A stretch of DNA of 64,000 nucleotides from positions 3,100,001 to 3,164,000 of the forward strand of contig NC_015671.1 in NCBI RefSeq assembly GCF_000218545.1. Direction: 5' to 3'. The position numbers and the translations under genes are program-made. Below, one piece after another: positions 41,996 through 53,324 of the stretch (the stretch's first letter is position 1; every line of letters begins with the position of its first letter). Below the pieces are notes generated by a model, which saw nothing but the letters and a program-made list of their open reading frames with translations, was not told where the DNA came from and ran no database searches. The DNA comes from Cellulomonas gilvus ATCC 13127. Lineage in GTDB: Bacteria; Actinomycetota; Actinomycetes; Actinomycetales; Cellulomonadaceae.

Positions 41996-42228
41996 ACCTG
42001 GTAGTTATCCGCCAGGTCGACGAGGTGTGTGCCAACAACGGGTCACCCACCCCGCCGACCTGGTAGTTATCCGCCAGTTCGGCGGAGGGGTGGGTCAGCG
42101 ACGGGTCACCCATTCCGCCGACCTGGTAGTCATCCGCCAGTTCGCGGAGGGGTGGGTCAGCGACGGGTCACCCACTCCGCCGACCTGGTAGTTATCCGCC
42201 AGTTCGGCGGGGAGGTGGGTCGGCGGAG
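41996..42228. repeat. Tandem array of about 62-bp palindromic repeats, four copies
   Basis: The core ACCTGGTAGTTATCCGCCAG (third copy with one change) recurs at 41996, 42058, 42121 and 42183, with periods of 62, 63 and 62 bases. Between cores lie GGTCACCCA-(C/T)TCCGCCG and TTCGGCGGAGGGGTGGGTC, which are inverted to each other, so each unit can fold into a long imperfect hairpin. The array fills the gap between the kinase start and the asd stop. It lacks CRISPR features (no unique spacers). It may be a minisatellite or RNA-structured element. Confidence 0.85.
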
Positions 42229-42232
42229 GGGG

Positions 42233-44541
<2,309 letters not shown>

Positions 44542-44644
44542 GTGCTGCTCCATCTGTCGCCGGTCGCCGTCTGTCTCAACGGCCCGCCGGGTCCTGTGTG
44601 GTCCGGGCGATCGTAGGCACGCCGCCCGGTGGTGTCCATCGTGC

Positions 44645-45076
44645 TCAGGATGTGGGCAGCTGCTCCGCGGCCGCGATCCTGCGGCGTGCGGTGCGGTTGG
44701 CCGCCGCGACGACCACCAGGGCGACGCCGAACATCAGCGCGACCAGCAGCAGCGCGGGTGATGCGCCGTCGATCGTCACGGTCGCGACCACGAGCGCGAC
44801 GAAGGTCAGCACCGCCACGGCGACGGCCGCGGGCACCGGCACGGCCGCGAGCCACGGGCTGGTGGAGTGCGGACGCTGCACCGAGACCGCGCTGAGCGCC
44901 GCGACGACGGCGGCCGCGGCGACCCCCGCGGCCAGAACCCCCGACGTGCCGTCGACGCTCCCGGAGGCGGCGAGGCTCCCGAACAGCACGGCGGCGAGCG
45001 CGAGGACCAGCACGACGAGCCAGGCCATCACCACCACCGCGCGCCGACGGCCCGCCGGCAGCGGGGGCACGGTCAC
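44645..45076 (-). CDS. Four-span membrane protein, possible immunity or accessory partner
   Basis: A 143-residue protein with four hydrophobic spans ([53 protein letters not shown] and [17 protein letters not shown]). The GTG start overlaps the stop of the preceding WXG-like gene (GTGA). Being tightly coupled to a putative secreted protein, it could be an immunity or membrane accessory protein. No family is recognised; this role is a hypothesis. Confidence 0.6.
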   Translation of the reverse strand: MTVPPLPAGRRRAVVVMAWLVVLVLALAAVLFGSLAASGSVDGTSGVLAAGVAAAAVVAALSAVSVQRPHSTSPWLAAVPVPAAVAVAVLTFVALVVATVTIDGASPALLLVALMFGVALVVVAAANRTARRRIAAAEQLPTS

Positions 45077-45789
45077 GAGACGACGGCCTTCGGCCACTTC
45101 CCGGAGCCGAACGCGGGGTCGGCCAGGGCGCGCTCGATGTCGAGCTTGGAGTTGGTCGCGGCGTTGCTGAGCACGAACCCGGCGCCCGTCGCGGCCGTCA
45201 GGAACACGACCACGCCGGCGGCAGCGATGAACGGGCCGGCGGGCGCACCGAACACGGTGGACGTGCTCGCGATCGCGCCGATGATGCAGCCGACCAGCGT
45301 GGCCAGGCCGCCCGCGATCACCCCGAACTCGACCCACAGCGCGGTCGCCAGGCCGCTCAGCGCCTTGCTCATGCCGTCCGCGAGCGCGGACTTCGCGGCG
45401 GCGATCGCCGCACGCTGCGGAGCGAGCGCCTGCTTGTACCGGTCGGCGGCCACGCCCACCCAGACGTCGTCGGCGAGCAGCGTCCCGGCGTCCGCGACGG
45501 TCGCCTGGCCACCGACGGGGCCGCCGACCTCGGACGTCCACCGCCCCGCGAGACTCTGCAGGTCCCACGGGAAGCCGGGCTTCGAGAAGTACTTCGCTAT
45601 CCAGTCCCACAGCGGCTGCAGCTTCTCGCACAGGTAGTCCCACGCGTCCAGCAGGCGGTCGCGGACCCAGCCGAGCCAGCCCGGGATCTGCTCGAGGATG
45701 TTCCGGACGGCGCCGTACAGCTCGTCGACGAGCTGTTCGATCCGGTTGACGAGTCGTTCGATCTCGTCGAGAAGCGCCTGTGCGTCCAT
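45073..45789 (-). CDS. WXG/LXG-like putative type VII secretion substrate
   Basis: A 238-residue protein. The N-terminal third is Trp-rich and helical (IPGWLGWVRDRLLDAWDYL, LQPLWDWIAKYF). A central helix pair holds DDVWVGVAADRYKQAL, with a WxG turn as in WXG100 proteins. Long hydrophobic segments follow (about 150-205), which could insert in a membrane. A pore-forming effector is conceivable. It lies in a four-gene set with a YbaB-like protein, a WXG100-size protein and a small membrane protein. No ESX machinery genes are in the window. Confidence 0.6.
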   Translation of the reverse strand: MDAQALLDEIERLVNRIEQLVDELYGAVRNILEQIPGWLGWVRDRLLDAWDYLCEKLQPLWDWIAKYFSKPGFPWDLQSLAGRWTSEVGGPVGGQATVADAGTLLADDVWVGVAADRYKQALAPQRAAIAAAKSALADGMSKALSGLATALWVEFGVIAGGLATLVGCIIGAIASTSTVFGAPAGPFIAAAGVVVFLTAATGAGFVLSNAATNSKLDIERALADPAFGSGKWPKAVVS

Positions 45790-45864
45790 GGTCGTCGTCC
45801 CCCGTCGTGGCTGTCTCGTGGTCGGGCTGGTGGTGGCCGGCGGCCTGCCGGTGGGGTCAGGGGG

Positions 45865-46182
45865 TCACTCGCGTGGCGTCCACATGCCCGAGAACGTGCT
45901 GCGCGCCCGCTCCTCGCTGGCGAGGTACGCCTCGCGCACCTGGGTCAGCGTGTCGCCGATCAGGTCGGTCTCGTCCCGGCCCTGGTTCAGGAGCTCGGCG
46001 ATCCGGGTCACGCCATTCGTGTACGTGTCGTACAGGCCGGTCTGCAGGGCCGCCCAGGACATCGCGGTGTCCGACGCGGTCAGGCCGGCGGCCGCGGTCG
46101 CGGACGTGCCGAGCACACCCGACAGGGCGTGCCACTGCCCCGCGTCCTCGTCGAGCGCCTCCAGGGCGATGGTCAGGTCCAC
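45865..46182 (-). CDS. WXG100-size helical protein, EspC-like
   Basis: A 105-residue all-helical protein without Cys. It has the size of WXG100 proteins and a C-terminal YLASE (YxxxE) motif, the general type VII export signal, after a second helix (VTRIAELLNQGRDETDLIGD). The central turn has no W-x-G; the EspC/type VII accessory family is the closest match I can name. GTG 46182 is the start that keeps the family length. Likely pairs with the larger WXG-like protein downstream. Confidence 0.65.
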   Translation of the reverse strand: MDLTIALEALDEDAGQWHALSGVLGTSATAAAGLTASDTAMSWAALQTGLYDTYTNGVTRIAELLNQGRDETDLIGDTLTQVREAYLASEERARSTFSGMWTPRE

Positions 46183-46225
46183 GCTGTCCTCCTGGGTCGG
46201 GTCGGTGCGGTGAGCGGGTCGGTGG

Positions 46226-47044
46226 TCAGCGGACGTCCGGCGTGCGCGCCGACGGCAGGTCGAGGTTCGCGACGAACCGCTCGGGGTCCTCGAGGAGCGC
46301 GGACACCCGCCCGATCGCGCTGCTCGCGATGATGCTCGTCGGATCGTGCCCGGCCGCGGCGCGCCCCGCGGCGCGCAGCGCCTCGAGCGTCTGGTGCGCG
46401 ATGTTGGACGCGTGCGCGCCCGCGAGCCAACGCTCGTCGTACCGGATGCTCGTCGGGTCGCCCGCACCGTTCACGGTCGCCTCGACGTGCCGGTCGGGGC
46501 TGTGCCCGACGAAGCCCGCCGTCACCGACGCGGTGACCTGCTGGCGCACGCCGTCGATCGAGTCGTTGAGCTCGCGCAGCTGCCGGACCATGGCCTGCAG
46601 CATCTCCGGCGGCACGCTGTCGCGCCCCGCGAGGAGCGCCTGACGGATCCGGTCGAACGTCGCGGCGTCGGGCGGACGAGGGACCCCCGAGGGCTGCTCG
46701 GTCGGCGCGGGAGCGGCGTGCGCCGAGACCGCCTGGACCCCGAGCGCGTCGACGGCGGCCTCCTGGCCCACGGCCGCGTCGCCCCACGCCCGGGCACGCT
46801 CGTTCGCGGCACCCTGCAGCGCCTCCATCACGGCGGCCCCCAGCGCGACCGGCTCGAGGTCCTCGGCCCACGCGACGTGGATCCGCACCGCCTGGACCCG
46901 GCCCTCGCGGCTCAGGGTCGCCTCGACCCGGCCGGTCGAGTCACGGCCCGTCGCCGGACCAGCCGGCCCCCGGAGGAACGGCGCCGCGGCGGCCTCGGTC
47001 TCGGCCCGCAGTGCGTCCAGCGCCTGTGGCATCGCCTGGTCCAC
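46226..47044 (-). CDS. YbaB/EbfC-like protein of the secretion cassette
   Basis: A 272-residue protein with two YbaB-like beta-alpha units: the first around 35-100 (VEATLSREGRVQAVRIH), the second around 185-250 (VEATVNGAGDPTSIRYDERW). Helices and a Pro-rich linker lie between them. YbaB-domain proteins occur with ESX and WXG100 genes in actinobacteria, probably as chaperone-like partners. GTG 47044 has GAGGGGG upstream and skips an Arg-rich out-of-family start. It is the first gene of the four-gene set. Confidence 0.65.
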   Translation of the reverse strand: MDQAMPQALDALRAETEAAAAPFLRGPAGPATGRDSTGRVEATLSREGRVQAVRIHVAWAEDLEPVALGAAVMEALQGAANERARAWGDAAVGQEAAVDALGVQAVSAHAAPAPTEQPSGVPRPPDAATFDRIRQALLAGRDSVPPEMLQAMVRQLRELNDSIDGVRQQVTASVTAGFVGHSPDRHVEATVNGAGDPTSIRYDERWLAGAHASNIAHQTLEALRAAGRAAAGHDPTSIIASSAIGRVSALLEDPERFVANLDLPSARTPDVR

Positions 47045-47119
47045 GCATCCCCCTCGTCGTCGGCGTCGGAACCCTACCAAGTTGTCCGTTACGTCAGCAG
47101 CCCGAACGGCGGCACCCGC

Positions 47120-49849
47120 TCAGTGCTGCGGCACCGCGAGCTCGGCCAGGAGCTGGTCGATCCGTGCGGGCGGGCCGGGCCGTCCCAGGTGGAACCCCTG
47201 CAGGATGTCGGCGCCCAGCGCGGTCACGGCCTCGCGCTGCGCGGCCGTCTCGACACCCTCGGCGACGACCGTCAGGTCGAGCGCGTGACCGAGGTTGACG
47301 ACCGTCGACACGAGCGCGGCACCGGCCCGGTCGCGGCCGATCGCGGCCACGTAGGACGCGTCGACCTTGAGCGTGGACGCGGGCAGCCGACGCAGGTACT
47401 CGAGCCCCGCGTAGCCCGTGCCGAAGTCGTCGATCGCCAGACGCACCCCGATCGCGGGCAGCGCGCACAGGTCCTCGAGCACGTCGGGCGCCGAGGACAG
47501 CGCGTGCCGCTCCGTGAGCTCGACGCACAGCAGGTGCGCGGGCAGGCCCGTACGTGCGAGCACGTCGGCGACGGTCTGCGAGAACGCGTGCCGGCCCATC
47601 TGGGCCGCCGAGACGTTGACCCACATCTCGGGTGCCAGCTCGCCGTGCTGCGCGTACCACCGCGCGGCCTGCTCGGCCGCCTCCTCGAGCACCCACGAGC
47701 CCAGCGGGGACATCAGCGCACGGTCCTCCGCGACGTCGAGGAACTGACCGGGCGCGAGCACGCCGAGCGTGGGGTGCTCCCATCGCAGCAGCGCCTCGCA
47801 CGCGATCAGGCGGCCGTCACGCGCGTCGAAGCACGGCTGGTAGTCCAGGAACAGCCGGCCCTTCTCGGGGATGCGGACCGCGGCGGCGGGGCGGTCCTCC
47901 CCCGCGTCGGCGCTGCTCGGCGGCCACTGCACCGCGAGCGTCGCGCGCAGGTCGGCCTCGAGCTCGATCTGCCGCAGCGCACGCACCTGCAGCCCCGGAT
48001 CGGCGAACTCGTACCGGGCGCGGCCGTTGGCCTTGGCGCGGTACATCGCGATGTCCGCCTCCCGCAGCAGGTCCTCGGCCGTGGTGTGCGGCGACGTGCG
48101 CCGGGCGATGCCGATGCTCGCGGACGCGGTGACCATCTGCCCCGCCAGCGGCAGCTGGATGGCCAGCGCACGCGCCACGCGGTCGGCGACCGCGGTGAGC
48201 TCCTCGACCGTGCGCACGTCCTCGCTCACGACGACGAACTCGTCGCCCCCGAGCCGGCCCGCGAGCTCCTGGTCCTCGAGCGCCCCCGCCAGCCGGCGCC
48301 CGACCTCGACCAGCAGCTCGTCTCCCGCGGCGTGACCCAGCGAGTCGTTGACGTCCTTGAAGTTGTCCAGGTCGACGTACAGCAGACCGACGTCCGTCCC
48401 CGAGTGCCGGGCCCGGTTGAGAGCACCGGCCAGGTGCTCGGTGATCAGCGCACGGTTGGGCAGACCGGTGAGACCGTCGTGCAGCGCGTTGAACATGAGC
48501 TCGGCCTCGGCCTCGCGCCGCGCCGTGACGTCCGTGAGCATCGCGACGACGTACGCGCCGCCACCCTGCTGGTCCGGCATGACCGAGGCCAGCGACACCT
48601 GGGCCCACACCGTGCGCCCGTCGGCGCGCAGGAACCGGTGCTCGATCAGCTCGGTCACCGGCTCGCCCAGCATGAGGCGCTCGAGCGTCGCGGCCACCAG
48701 CGGCAGGTCCTCCGGGTGCGCGAGCCGGGCCACCGTCGTGCCCGTGAGCTCGGCCGCCGAGTAGCCGAGCAACGCCTCGAGCGCGGGGTTGACCTGCAGC
48801 ACGCGGCCGGTCGTGGGCGCCTCGATGCTCACGAGCCCCACGCCGATCGGGGCGTTCACGAACGCGAGGCGGAACCGCTCCTCGCTCGCCGCGAGCGCGG
48901 CGTCCCGCGCCCGGCGCTCGGCCTGGTCGGTCGCGACCAGGATGAGGCCCGCCGGGACGCCGCCCGCCTGGCGCACCGTCACGGACAGCAGCACCTCACG
49001 GAGCTCGCCGGACTTCGCGCGCAGCTGCCACGCGCGCGTCGTCGCGACCCCGGACTGCACGAGCGCGGCCACCCGGTCCCGCGTGTGCGAGTCCGCGGGC
49101 ACGCCCCACGTGCCGCTCACGTCGGCCCCCGGCGCGCGCAGCATGTCCGTGCGCTGCCCCAGGACCTCGTCCGCGGTGTAGCCGAGCAGCAGCTCGGCCC
49201 CGCGCGAGAACGTCTCGATCCGGCCCTCGAGGTCGGTCGCGATGACCGCCTGCTGGGTCGCGGCCGACAGGATGCCGGTGACCAGGTCGAGCGAGTCGCG
49301 CATCCTCGCCTCGGCGGCACGCACCTGGGACGCGTCGCGGACCGAGGCGACGACGACCGAGCCGGAGTCCAGCTCGGCGGCCGCGAGGTTGACCTCCACC
49401 GGGACGTCCCGGCCGTCCTTGTGCCGCGCGGAGATGCCGGGTCCGGTGATCATGGGCTGCGCGTGGGCGGCCGCGGTGTACCGGGCACGGTGCCCCCGGT
49501 GCGCGGCCGTGAAGGCGTCGGGCACGAGCATCTCCACGGCCCGCCCCACGACCTCGCTGCGCTCGTACCCGAGCAGCGCACGCACCTGGTCGTTGACCTC
49601 GACGATCACGCCGTCCGGCGAGCAGATGACGATCGCGTCCGGCATCGCCCGCAGCAGCGCGTCGGCCGGCAGGCGCGACGTCGCGCCGTCACCGTCGGCG
49701 GCGCCGCCCCTGGTCCCCCGCATCGAGCCATCGTCGGGCCCGGTGGGGCGGGCGGCAACGGCGAGGGTGCGGTCGGCCTCGAAATCACCCTGTCCGCGCT
49801 CCGCAAACCGGGGGGTCTCGGACGAACCGCCGCGCTCGGGCGATCTCAT
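47120..49849 (-). CDS. PAS-GGDEF-EAL cyclic-di-GMP enzyme
   Basis: A 909-residue cytosolic protein with three PAS domains (about 65-180, 190-300 and 315-440). A GGDEF domain follows with an intact LGGDEF active site (about 445-610), then an EAL domain (about 640-900) with the CEALLRW signature, NVSA, ELTE and DDFGTGYAGLEYL. Both catalytic motifs look intact, so it may make and break c-di-GMP under PAS control. The start is uncertain: ATG 49849 is the longest, and ATG 49723 would drop a low-complexity leader. It stands alone, divergent from the ABC genes. Confidence 0.9.
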   Translation of the reverse strand: MRSPERGGSSETPRFAERGQGDFEADRTLAVAARPTGPDDGSMRGTRGGAADGDGATSRLPADALLRAMPDAIVICSPDGVIVEVNDQVRALLGYERSEVVGRAVEMLVPDAFTAAHRGHRARYTAAAHAQPMITGPGISARHKDGRDVPVEVNLAAAELDSGSVVVASVRDASQVRAAEARMRDSLDLVTGILSAATQQAVIATDLEGRIETFSRGAELLLGYTADEVLGQRTDMLRAPGADVSGTWGVPADSHTRDRVAALVQSGVATTRAWQLRAKSGELREVLLSVTVRQAGGVPAGLILVATDQAERRARDAALAASEERFRLAFVNAPIGVGLVSIEAPTTGRVLQVNPALEALLGYSAAELTGTTVARLAHPEDLPLVAATLERLMLGEPVTELIEHRFLRADGRTVWAQVSLASVMPDQQGGGAYVVAMLTDVTARREAEAELMFNALHDGLTGLPNRALITEHLAGALNRARHSGTDVGLLYVDLDNFKDVNDSLGHAAGDELLVEVGRRLAGALEDQELAGRLGGDEFVVVSEDVRTVEELTAVADRVARALAIQLPLAGQMVTASASIGIARRTSPHTTAEDLLREADIAMYRAKANGRARYEFADPGLQVRALRQIELEADLRATLAVQWPPSSADAGEDRPAAAVRIPEKGRLFLDYQPCFDARDGRLIACEALLRWEHPTLGVLAPGQFLDVAEDRALMSPLGSWVLEEAAEQAARWYAQHGELAPEMWVNVSAAQMGRHAFSQTVADVLARTGLPAHLLCVELTERHALSSAPDVLEDLCALPAIGVRLAIDDFGTGYAGLEYLRRLPASTLKVDASYVAAIGRDRAGAALVSTVVNLGHALDLTVVAEGVETAAQREAVTALGADILQGFHLGRPGPPARIDQLLAELAVPQH

Positions 49850-49896
49850 CCCGCGGACGGACGTCGCCCCGGCGCCGGGTCGCTACGGTCGTCGCC

Positions 49897-50889
49897 ATGG
49901 ACGACGTGGTGAGTCAGAGATCCGGACCGGAGGTCGCCACCGCGGCGGCGGGCGGCATCGTCGTGCAGGGGGTGCACCGGAGCTTCGGCGCGGTGCACGC
50001 GCTGGCGGGGATGGACCTGACCGCACGGCCCGGTGCGGTCACCGCGCTCGTCGGGCCGAACGGCTCCGGGAAGACCACGCTGCTGCTGGTCCTCGCGGGC
50101 CTGCTCGTGCCGGACACGGGACGCGTCACCATCGCGGGGCACGACCCGGTCGCGGACGGACCCGCGGCGCGTGCGGTCACCGGCTGGATGCCGGACACGT
50201 TCGGCACGTGGGACTCGCTGACCGTGCGGGAGGTGCTGCTGACGTTCGCGGCCGCCTACCGCCTGCCCGCCGCCCTCGCGCGCACCCGCGTCGACGCGCT
50301 GCTCGCGACCGTGCACCTCGGCGAGTACGCGAACCGTCCCGCGTCGGTGCTCTCGCGCGGGCAGAAGCAGCGCCTCGGCCTGGCCCGCGCGCTGGTGCAC
50401 GACCCGCAGGTGCTGCTGCTCGACGAACCCGCGTCCGGGCTGGACCCGCGCTCGCGCGTCGACCTGCGCGTGCTGCTGCGCTCGCTCGCCGAGCAGGGCA
50501 AGACCGTGCTGGTCTCGAGCCACATCCTGTCCGAGCTCGAGGAGATGTCCGACGACGTCGTCTTCGTCTCACGCGGGCGCACCGTGCAGACCGGCGACGT
50601 CGGCGCCACCGGTGCCGGCAGCCGGCGCACGTGGCACGTCGGCGCGCTGTCCTACGCCGCGCTCACCACCTGGCTGACCTCCGTGGGCGCCGCCTGGCGT
50701 CCGGACGACGAGTCGGCGCAGGCACCCGGCGACGGACCCGGCGGGGTCCTGATCGACGTGGACGGCGAGCAGGGGGCCGCCACGCTCATCAAGGACGCGG
50801 TGGCCGCGCAGGTCCCGCTGGTGCAGGCCGCACCCGCGACCGGCGCGTTGGAGCGGGCCTACCTGGCCCTCGAGGAGGAGCGACGATGA
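49897..50889 (+). CDS. ABC transporter ATPase
   Basis: A 330-residue ATPase subunit. Walker A GPNGSGKTT, signature LSRGQKQRLGLARAL, Walker B VLLLDEPASGLDP and the switch His in SSHILSELEEM are present. A C-terminal extension of about 90 residues (CcmA/NatA-like) is typical of ABC-2 exporters. The stop overlaps the permease start (ATGA), so the two subunits are made together. Substrate unknown. Confidence 0.9.
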   Translation: MDDVVSQRSGPEVATAAAGGIVVQGVHRSFGAVHALAGMDLTARPGAVTALVGPNGSGKTTLLLVLAGLLVPDTGRVTIAGHDPVADGPAARAVTGWMPDTFGTWDSLTVREVLLTFAAAYRLPAALARTRVDALLATVHLGEYANRPASVLSRGQKQRLGLARALVHDPQVLLLDEPASGLDPRSRVDLRVLLRSLAEQGKTVLVSSHILSELEEMSDDVVFVSRGRTVQTGDVGATGAGSRRTWHVGALSYAALTTWLTSVGAAWRPDDESAQAPGDGPGGVLIDVDGEQGAATLIKDAVAAQVPLVQAAPATGALERAYLALEEERR

Positions 50890-51998
50890 CGACGGTCGAG
50901 CAGAGCCCGGCACCCGCCGCGGCGCGCGGCACCTGGGGCCTGAGCTGGCACGGCGTGCGCACCGTCGCCGCGCTGGAGCTCCGCCAGCGCGTGCGGTCCA
51001 CGCGCTGGCTGATCGCGCTCGCGGTGTACTTCGTCGTGCTCGGCGCGCTCACGCTGATGCTGTTCGGCGCGGTCTCCTCGCTCATGGGCTACGACGACGA
51101 CGGCGGTTCGACGAGCCGTGGCCCGACGCTGTTCAGCGCGGTGACCTTTCTGGTGCTCGGGCTGGGCCTGCTGGTCACGCCCACACTCACGTCCACCGCC
51201 GTCAACGGTGACCGCAACGCCGGCACGCTCGCCACGCTCCAGGTCACGCTCCTGACACCCGCCGAGATCGCGCTCGGCAAGCTCCTGGCCGCCTGGGTCG
51301 CGTCGTGCGCGTTCCTGGTGGTCAGCGTCCCGTTCCTCGCGCTCGCCACCGGTGCCGGGCCGACGCCCTGGCGCTCGCTGCTGTTCGTGGTGCTGCTCAT
51401 CGCAGGGCTGCTGGTCGCGGTGTGCGGCATCGGACTCGGGCTGTCCGCGCTGGTGTCCCGGACTGCCGGGTCCACGGTGCTCACGTTCGTCAGCGTCGCC
51501 GCGCTCGCGTTCCTGTCGCTGATCCTGTTCGGCCTGACCTACCCGTCCGTCACCGCCACCGAGACCGCGCGCGTCTACACCACGCCACCGGACTGGGACG
51601 GCTCGATGATCGGCGACGTCGGGTGCGAGACGCGCGAGGAGCTGCGAGACGTCGCCCACACCGAGCGCACGTGGTGGCTGCTCGCGATCAACCCGTTCGT
51701 GATCGTCGCCGACGGCGCCGGGACCTCGCCGGCGTCCTCCGAGGCGACGATCGCCGACGGGGACGTCCTGGCCGGCATCCGCTACGCCGTCCGCGACGCG
51801 CGCGACGGCGCCGCAGCCGTGGTCGACGAGTGCTGGCTCGACGACACCGGACGCGAGCGGGAGGTGCTGAGCACCGCCCCCGTGTGGCCGTGGGGGTTGG
51901 CCGGGAACCTGCTGCTCGGTGCCGCGGGGTACGTCGTCGCGGTCCGTCGACTGACCGTCCCGCAGCGCAAGCTCGCGCGCGGGACCCGCGTCGCGTAG
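50886..51998 (+). CDS. ABC-2 type permease
   Basis: A 370-residue membrane subunit with about seven spans. The first span (WLIALAVYFVVLGALTLMLFG) is followed by a small Gly-rich loop and then conserved GDRNAGTLATLQVTLLTPAE, a hallmark of ABC-2 exporters. A large extracytoplasmic loop (about 225-330) holds two Cys (GCETREE, DECWLD) that may form a disulfide. The last span precedes a basic tail. It pairs with the ATPase above. Confidence 0.88.
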   Translation: MTTVEQSPAPAAARGTWGLSWHGVRTVAALELRQRVRSTRWLIALAVYFVVLGALTLMLFGAVSSLMGYDDDGGSTSRGPTLFSAVTFLVLGLGLLVTPTLTSTAVNGDRNAGTLATLQVTLLTPAEIALGKLLAAWVASCAFLVVSVPFLALATGAGPTPWRSLLFVVLLIAGLLVAVCGIGLGLSALVSRTAGSTVLTFVSVAALAFLSLILFGLTYPSVTATETARVYTTPPDWDGSMIGDVGCETREELRDVAHTERTWWLLAINPFVIVADGAGTSPASSEATIADGDVLAGIRYAVRDARDGAAAVVDECWLDDTGREREVLSTAPVWPWGLAGNLLLGAAGYVVAVRRLTVPQRKLARGTRVA

Positions 51999-52004
51999 CG
52001 GCGC

Positions 52005-52039
52005 CTGACGGGCACCCGCTCCCGCGGTGTGCCCGTCAG
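52005..52039. terminator. Hairpin terminator between convergent genes
   Basis: CTGACGGGCAC (52005-52015) pairs perfectly with GTGCCCGTCAG (52029-52039). It follows the permease stop by six bases and covers the stop of the convergent DUF5063 gene. Confidence 0.7.
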
Positions 52040-52602
52040 GGCTGCAGCGCGTCGTACTCCGCCTCGGCCGCCACGTCGTCGGCCACGTCCAGCCGCAGGT
52101 GGGCGAGCATGACCTGCAGCGTGCGCAGCGTGCTGGACGCGCGCTCGCCCCAGTCGGACAGGTAGGAGAACTGCCACCACCACAGCGCCTCGAGCACGCC
52201 CCCGGCCTGGTGGTGCCGCAGTCCCTGCGCGAGCGCACCGGCGATCGCGACGAGGTCGCCCGAGATGGTCGCGGGCTCGACGTCCGGGTCCAGGAGCGGG
52301 TCCACCACCTCGAGGTACTCGTCGACTCCCTCGAACGCGTTGGCGAGCCCCGCACGCAGCGGGTCCACGTCCGGGTCGGGCCCCAGGTCCGGCTCGAACC
52401 GCTCGGCGGGCACCACGTCCGTGGTGGCACCGAGCCGCGCCCCGACCGCGAGCACGTCCGAGACCGCGAGCAGCAGCAGCGGCAGCGCGGCCTCCGGGTT
52501 GGCACCCGCCGCGACCTCCGTCACCGTCGTCAGGTACCGCCGCGACTCCGCGGCCACCGCGTCGGCGATCTCCTGCAGACCCTCGTCCGCCGTGCTGGTC
52601 AT
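52036..52602 (-). CDS. DUF5063 protein
   Basis: A 188-residue soluble alpha-helical protein. Distinctive features are the acidic central PDLGPDPDVDPLRAGLANAF and the Trp-rich LEALWWWQFSYLSDWGERAS (shown in part). This matches DUF5063, a family found just after recR in many actinobacteria; function unknown. ATG 52602 has GGGGAG upstream. It lies 29 bases after recR. In related genomes lysC follows here, but in this window a foreign-looking block intervenes. Confidence 0.8.
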   Translation of the reverse strand: MTSTADEGLQEIADAVAAESRRYLTTVTEVAAGANPEAALPLLLLAVSDVLAVGARLGATTDVVPAERFEPDLGPDPDVDPLRAGLANAFEGVDEYLEVVDPLLDPDVEPATISGDLVAIAGALAQGLRHHQAGGVLEALWWWQFSYLSDWGERASSTLRTLQVMLAHLRLDVADDVAAEAEYDALQP

Positions 52603-52631
52603 GGTCGCTCCCCTCGTCGTGCCCGCGCGCG

Positions 52632-53231
52632 TCACGCGCTCAGCAGGCGCCGGCCCTCGAAGGCCCGGCCCAGCGTGACCTCGTCCGCGTACTCCAGGTC
52701 CCCACCCACCGGCAGGCCCGACGCGAGGCGGCTGACCGTCAGCCCCATGGGCAGCAGCAGCCGCGCGAGGTACGTCGCGGTCGCCTCACCCTCGACGTTC
52801 GGGTCCGTGGCCAGGATCACCTCGGTGACCGTGCCGTCCGTCAGCCGGCGCATGAGCTGCGCGATGCGCAGGTCGTCCGGGCCGACCCCCGCGATCGGGT
52901 TGATGGCGCCGCCGAGCACGTGGTACCGCCCGCGGAACTCGCGCGTGCGCTCGATCGCGACGACGTCCTTGGCCTCCTCGACCACGCACAGAGCGGTCGG
53001 CGAGCGCCGCGGGTCACGGCAGATGCGGCACTGCGGCTCCTGCGCGACGTTGCCGCAGATCTCGCAGAACTGGACGCGCTCCTTGACCTCGATGAGCGCG
53101 TCAGCGAGCCGCCGGACGTCCGCCGGGTCGGCCGCGAGCAGGTGGAACGCGATGCGCTGGGCACTCTTGGGACCGACGCCGGGCAACCGCCCGAGCTCGT
53201 CGATCAGGTCCTGGACCGCGCCCTCGTACAC
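52632..53231 (-). CDS. recR: Recombination mediator RecR
   Basis: A 199-residue RecR that loads RecA at gaps with RecF/RecO. Helix-hairpin-helix [14 protein letters not shown], zinc finger C-x2-C-x8-C-x2-C ([16 protein letters not shown]) and TOPRIM motifs [12 protein letters not shown] and [11 protein letters not shown] are all present. GTG 53231 gives the family start VYEGAVQDL with AGGG upstream; GTG 53240 is an alternative. Follows dnaX. Confidence 0.94.
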   Translation of the reverse strand: MYEGAVQDLIDELGRLPGVGPKSAQRIAFHLLAADPADVRRLADALIEVKERVQFCEICGNVAQEPQCRICRDPRRSPTALCVVEEAKDVVAIERTREFRGRYHVLGGAINPIAGVGPDDLRIAQLMRRLTDGTVTEVILATDPNVEGEATATYLARLLLPMGLTVSRLASGLPVGGDLEYADEVTLGRAFEGRRLLSA

Positions 53232-53324
53232 GACGACCACCCTACGTCCTGCCGGCCCGACGGCACCGCGCGAGCCGTGGCCGCGCCGACGCGCCGGCGG
53301 ACCCGTGTGCCGTGCCGCGGACGG

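Noticed and set aside
41996..42228. CRISPR array
   Set aside because: The intervals between cores are themselves repeats rather than unique spacers, there are only four units, and no cas genes are present.
46346..49912. A very long plus-strand open frame over the GGDEF-EAL gene
   Set aside because: Arg/Val/Leu-rich shadow of the minus-strand gene, which shows complete PAS, GGDEF and EAL motifs.
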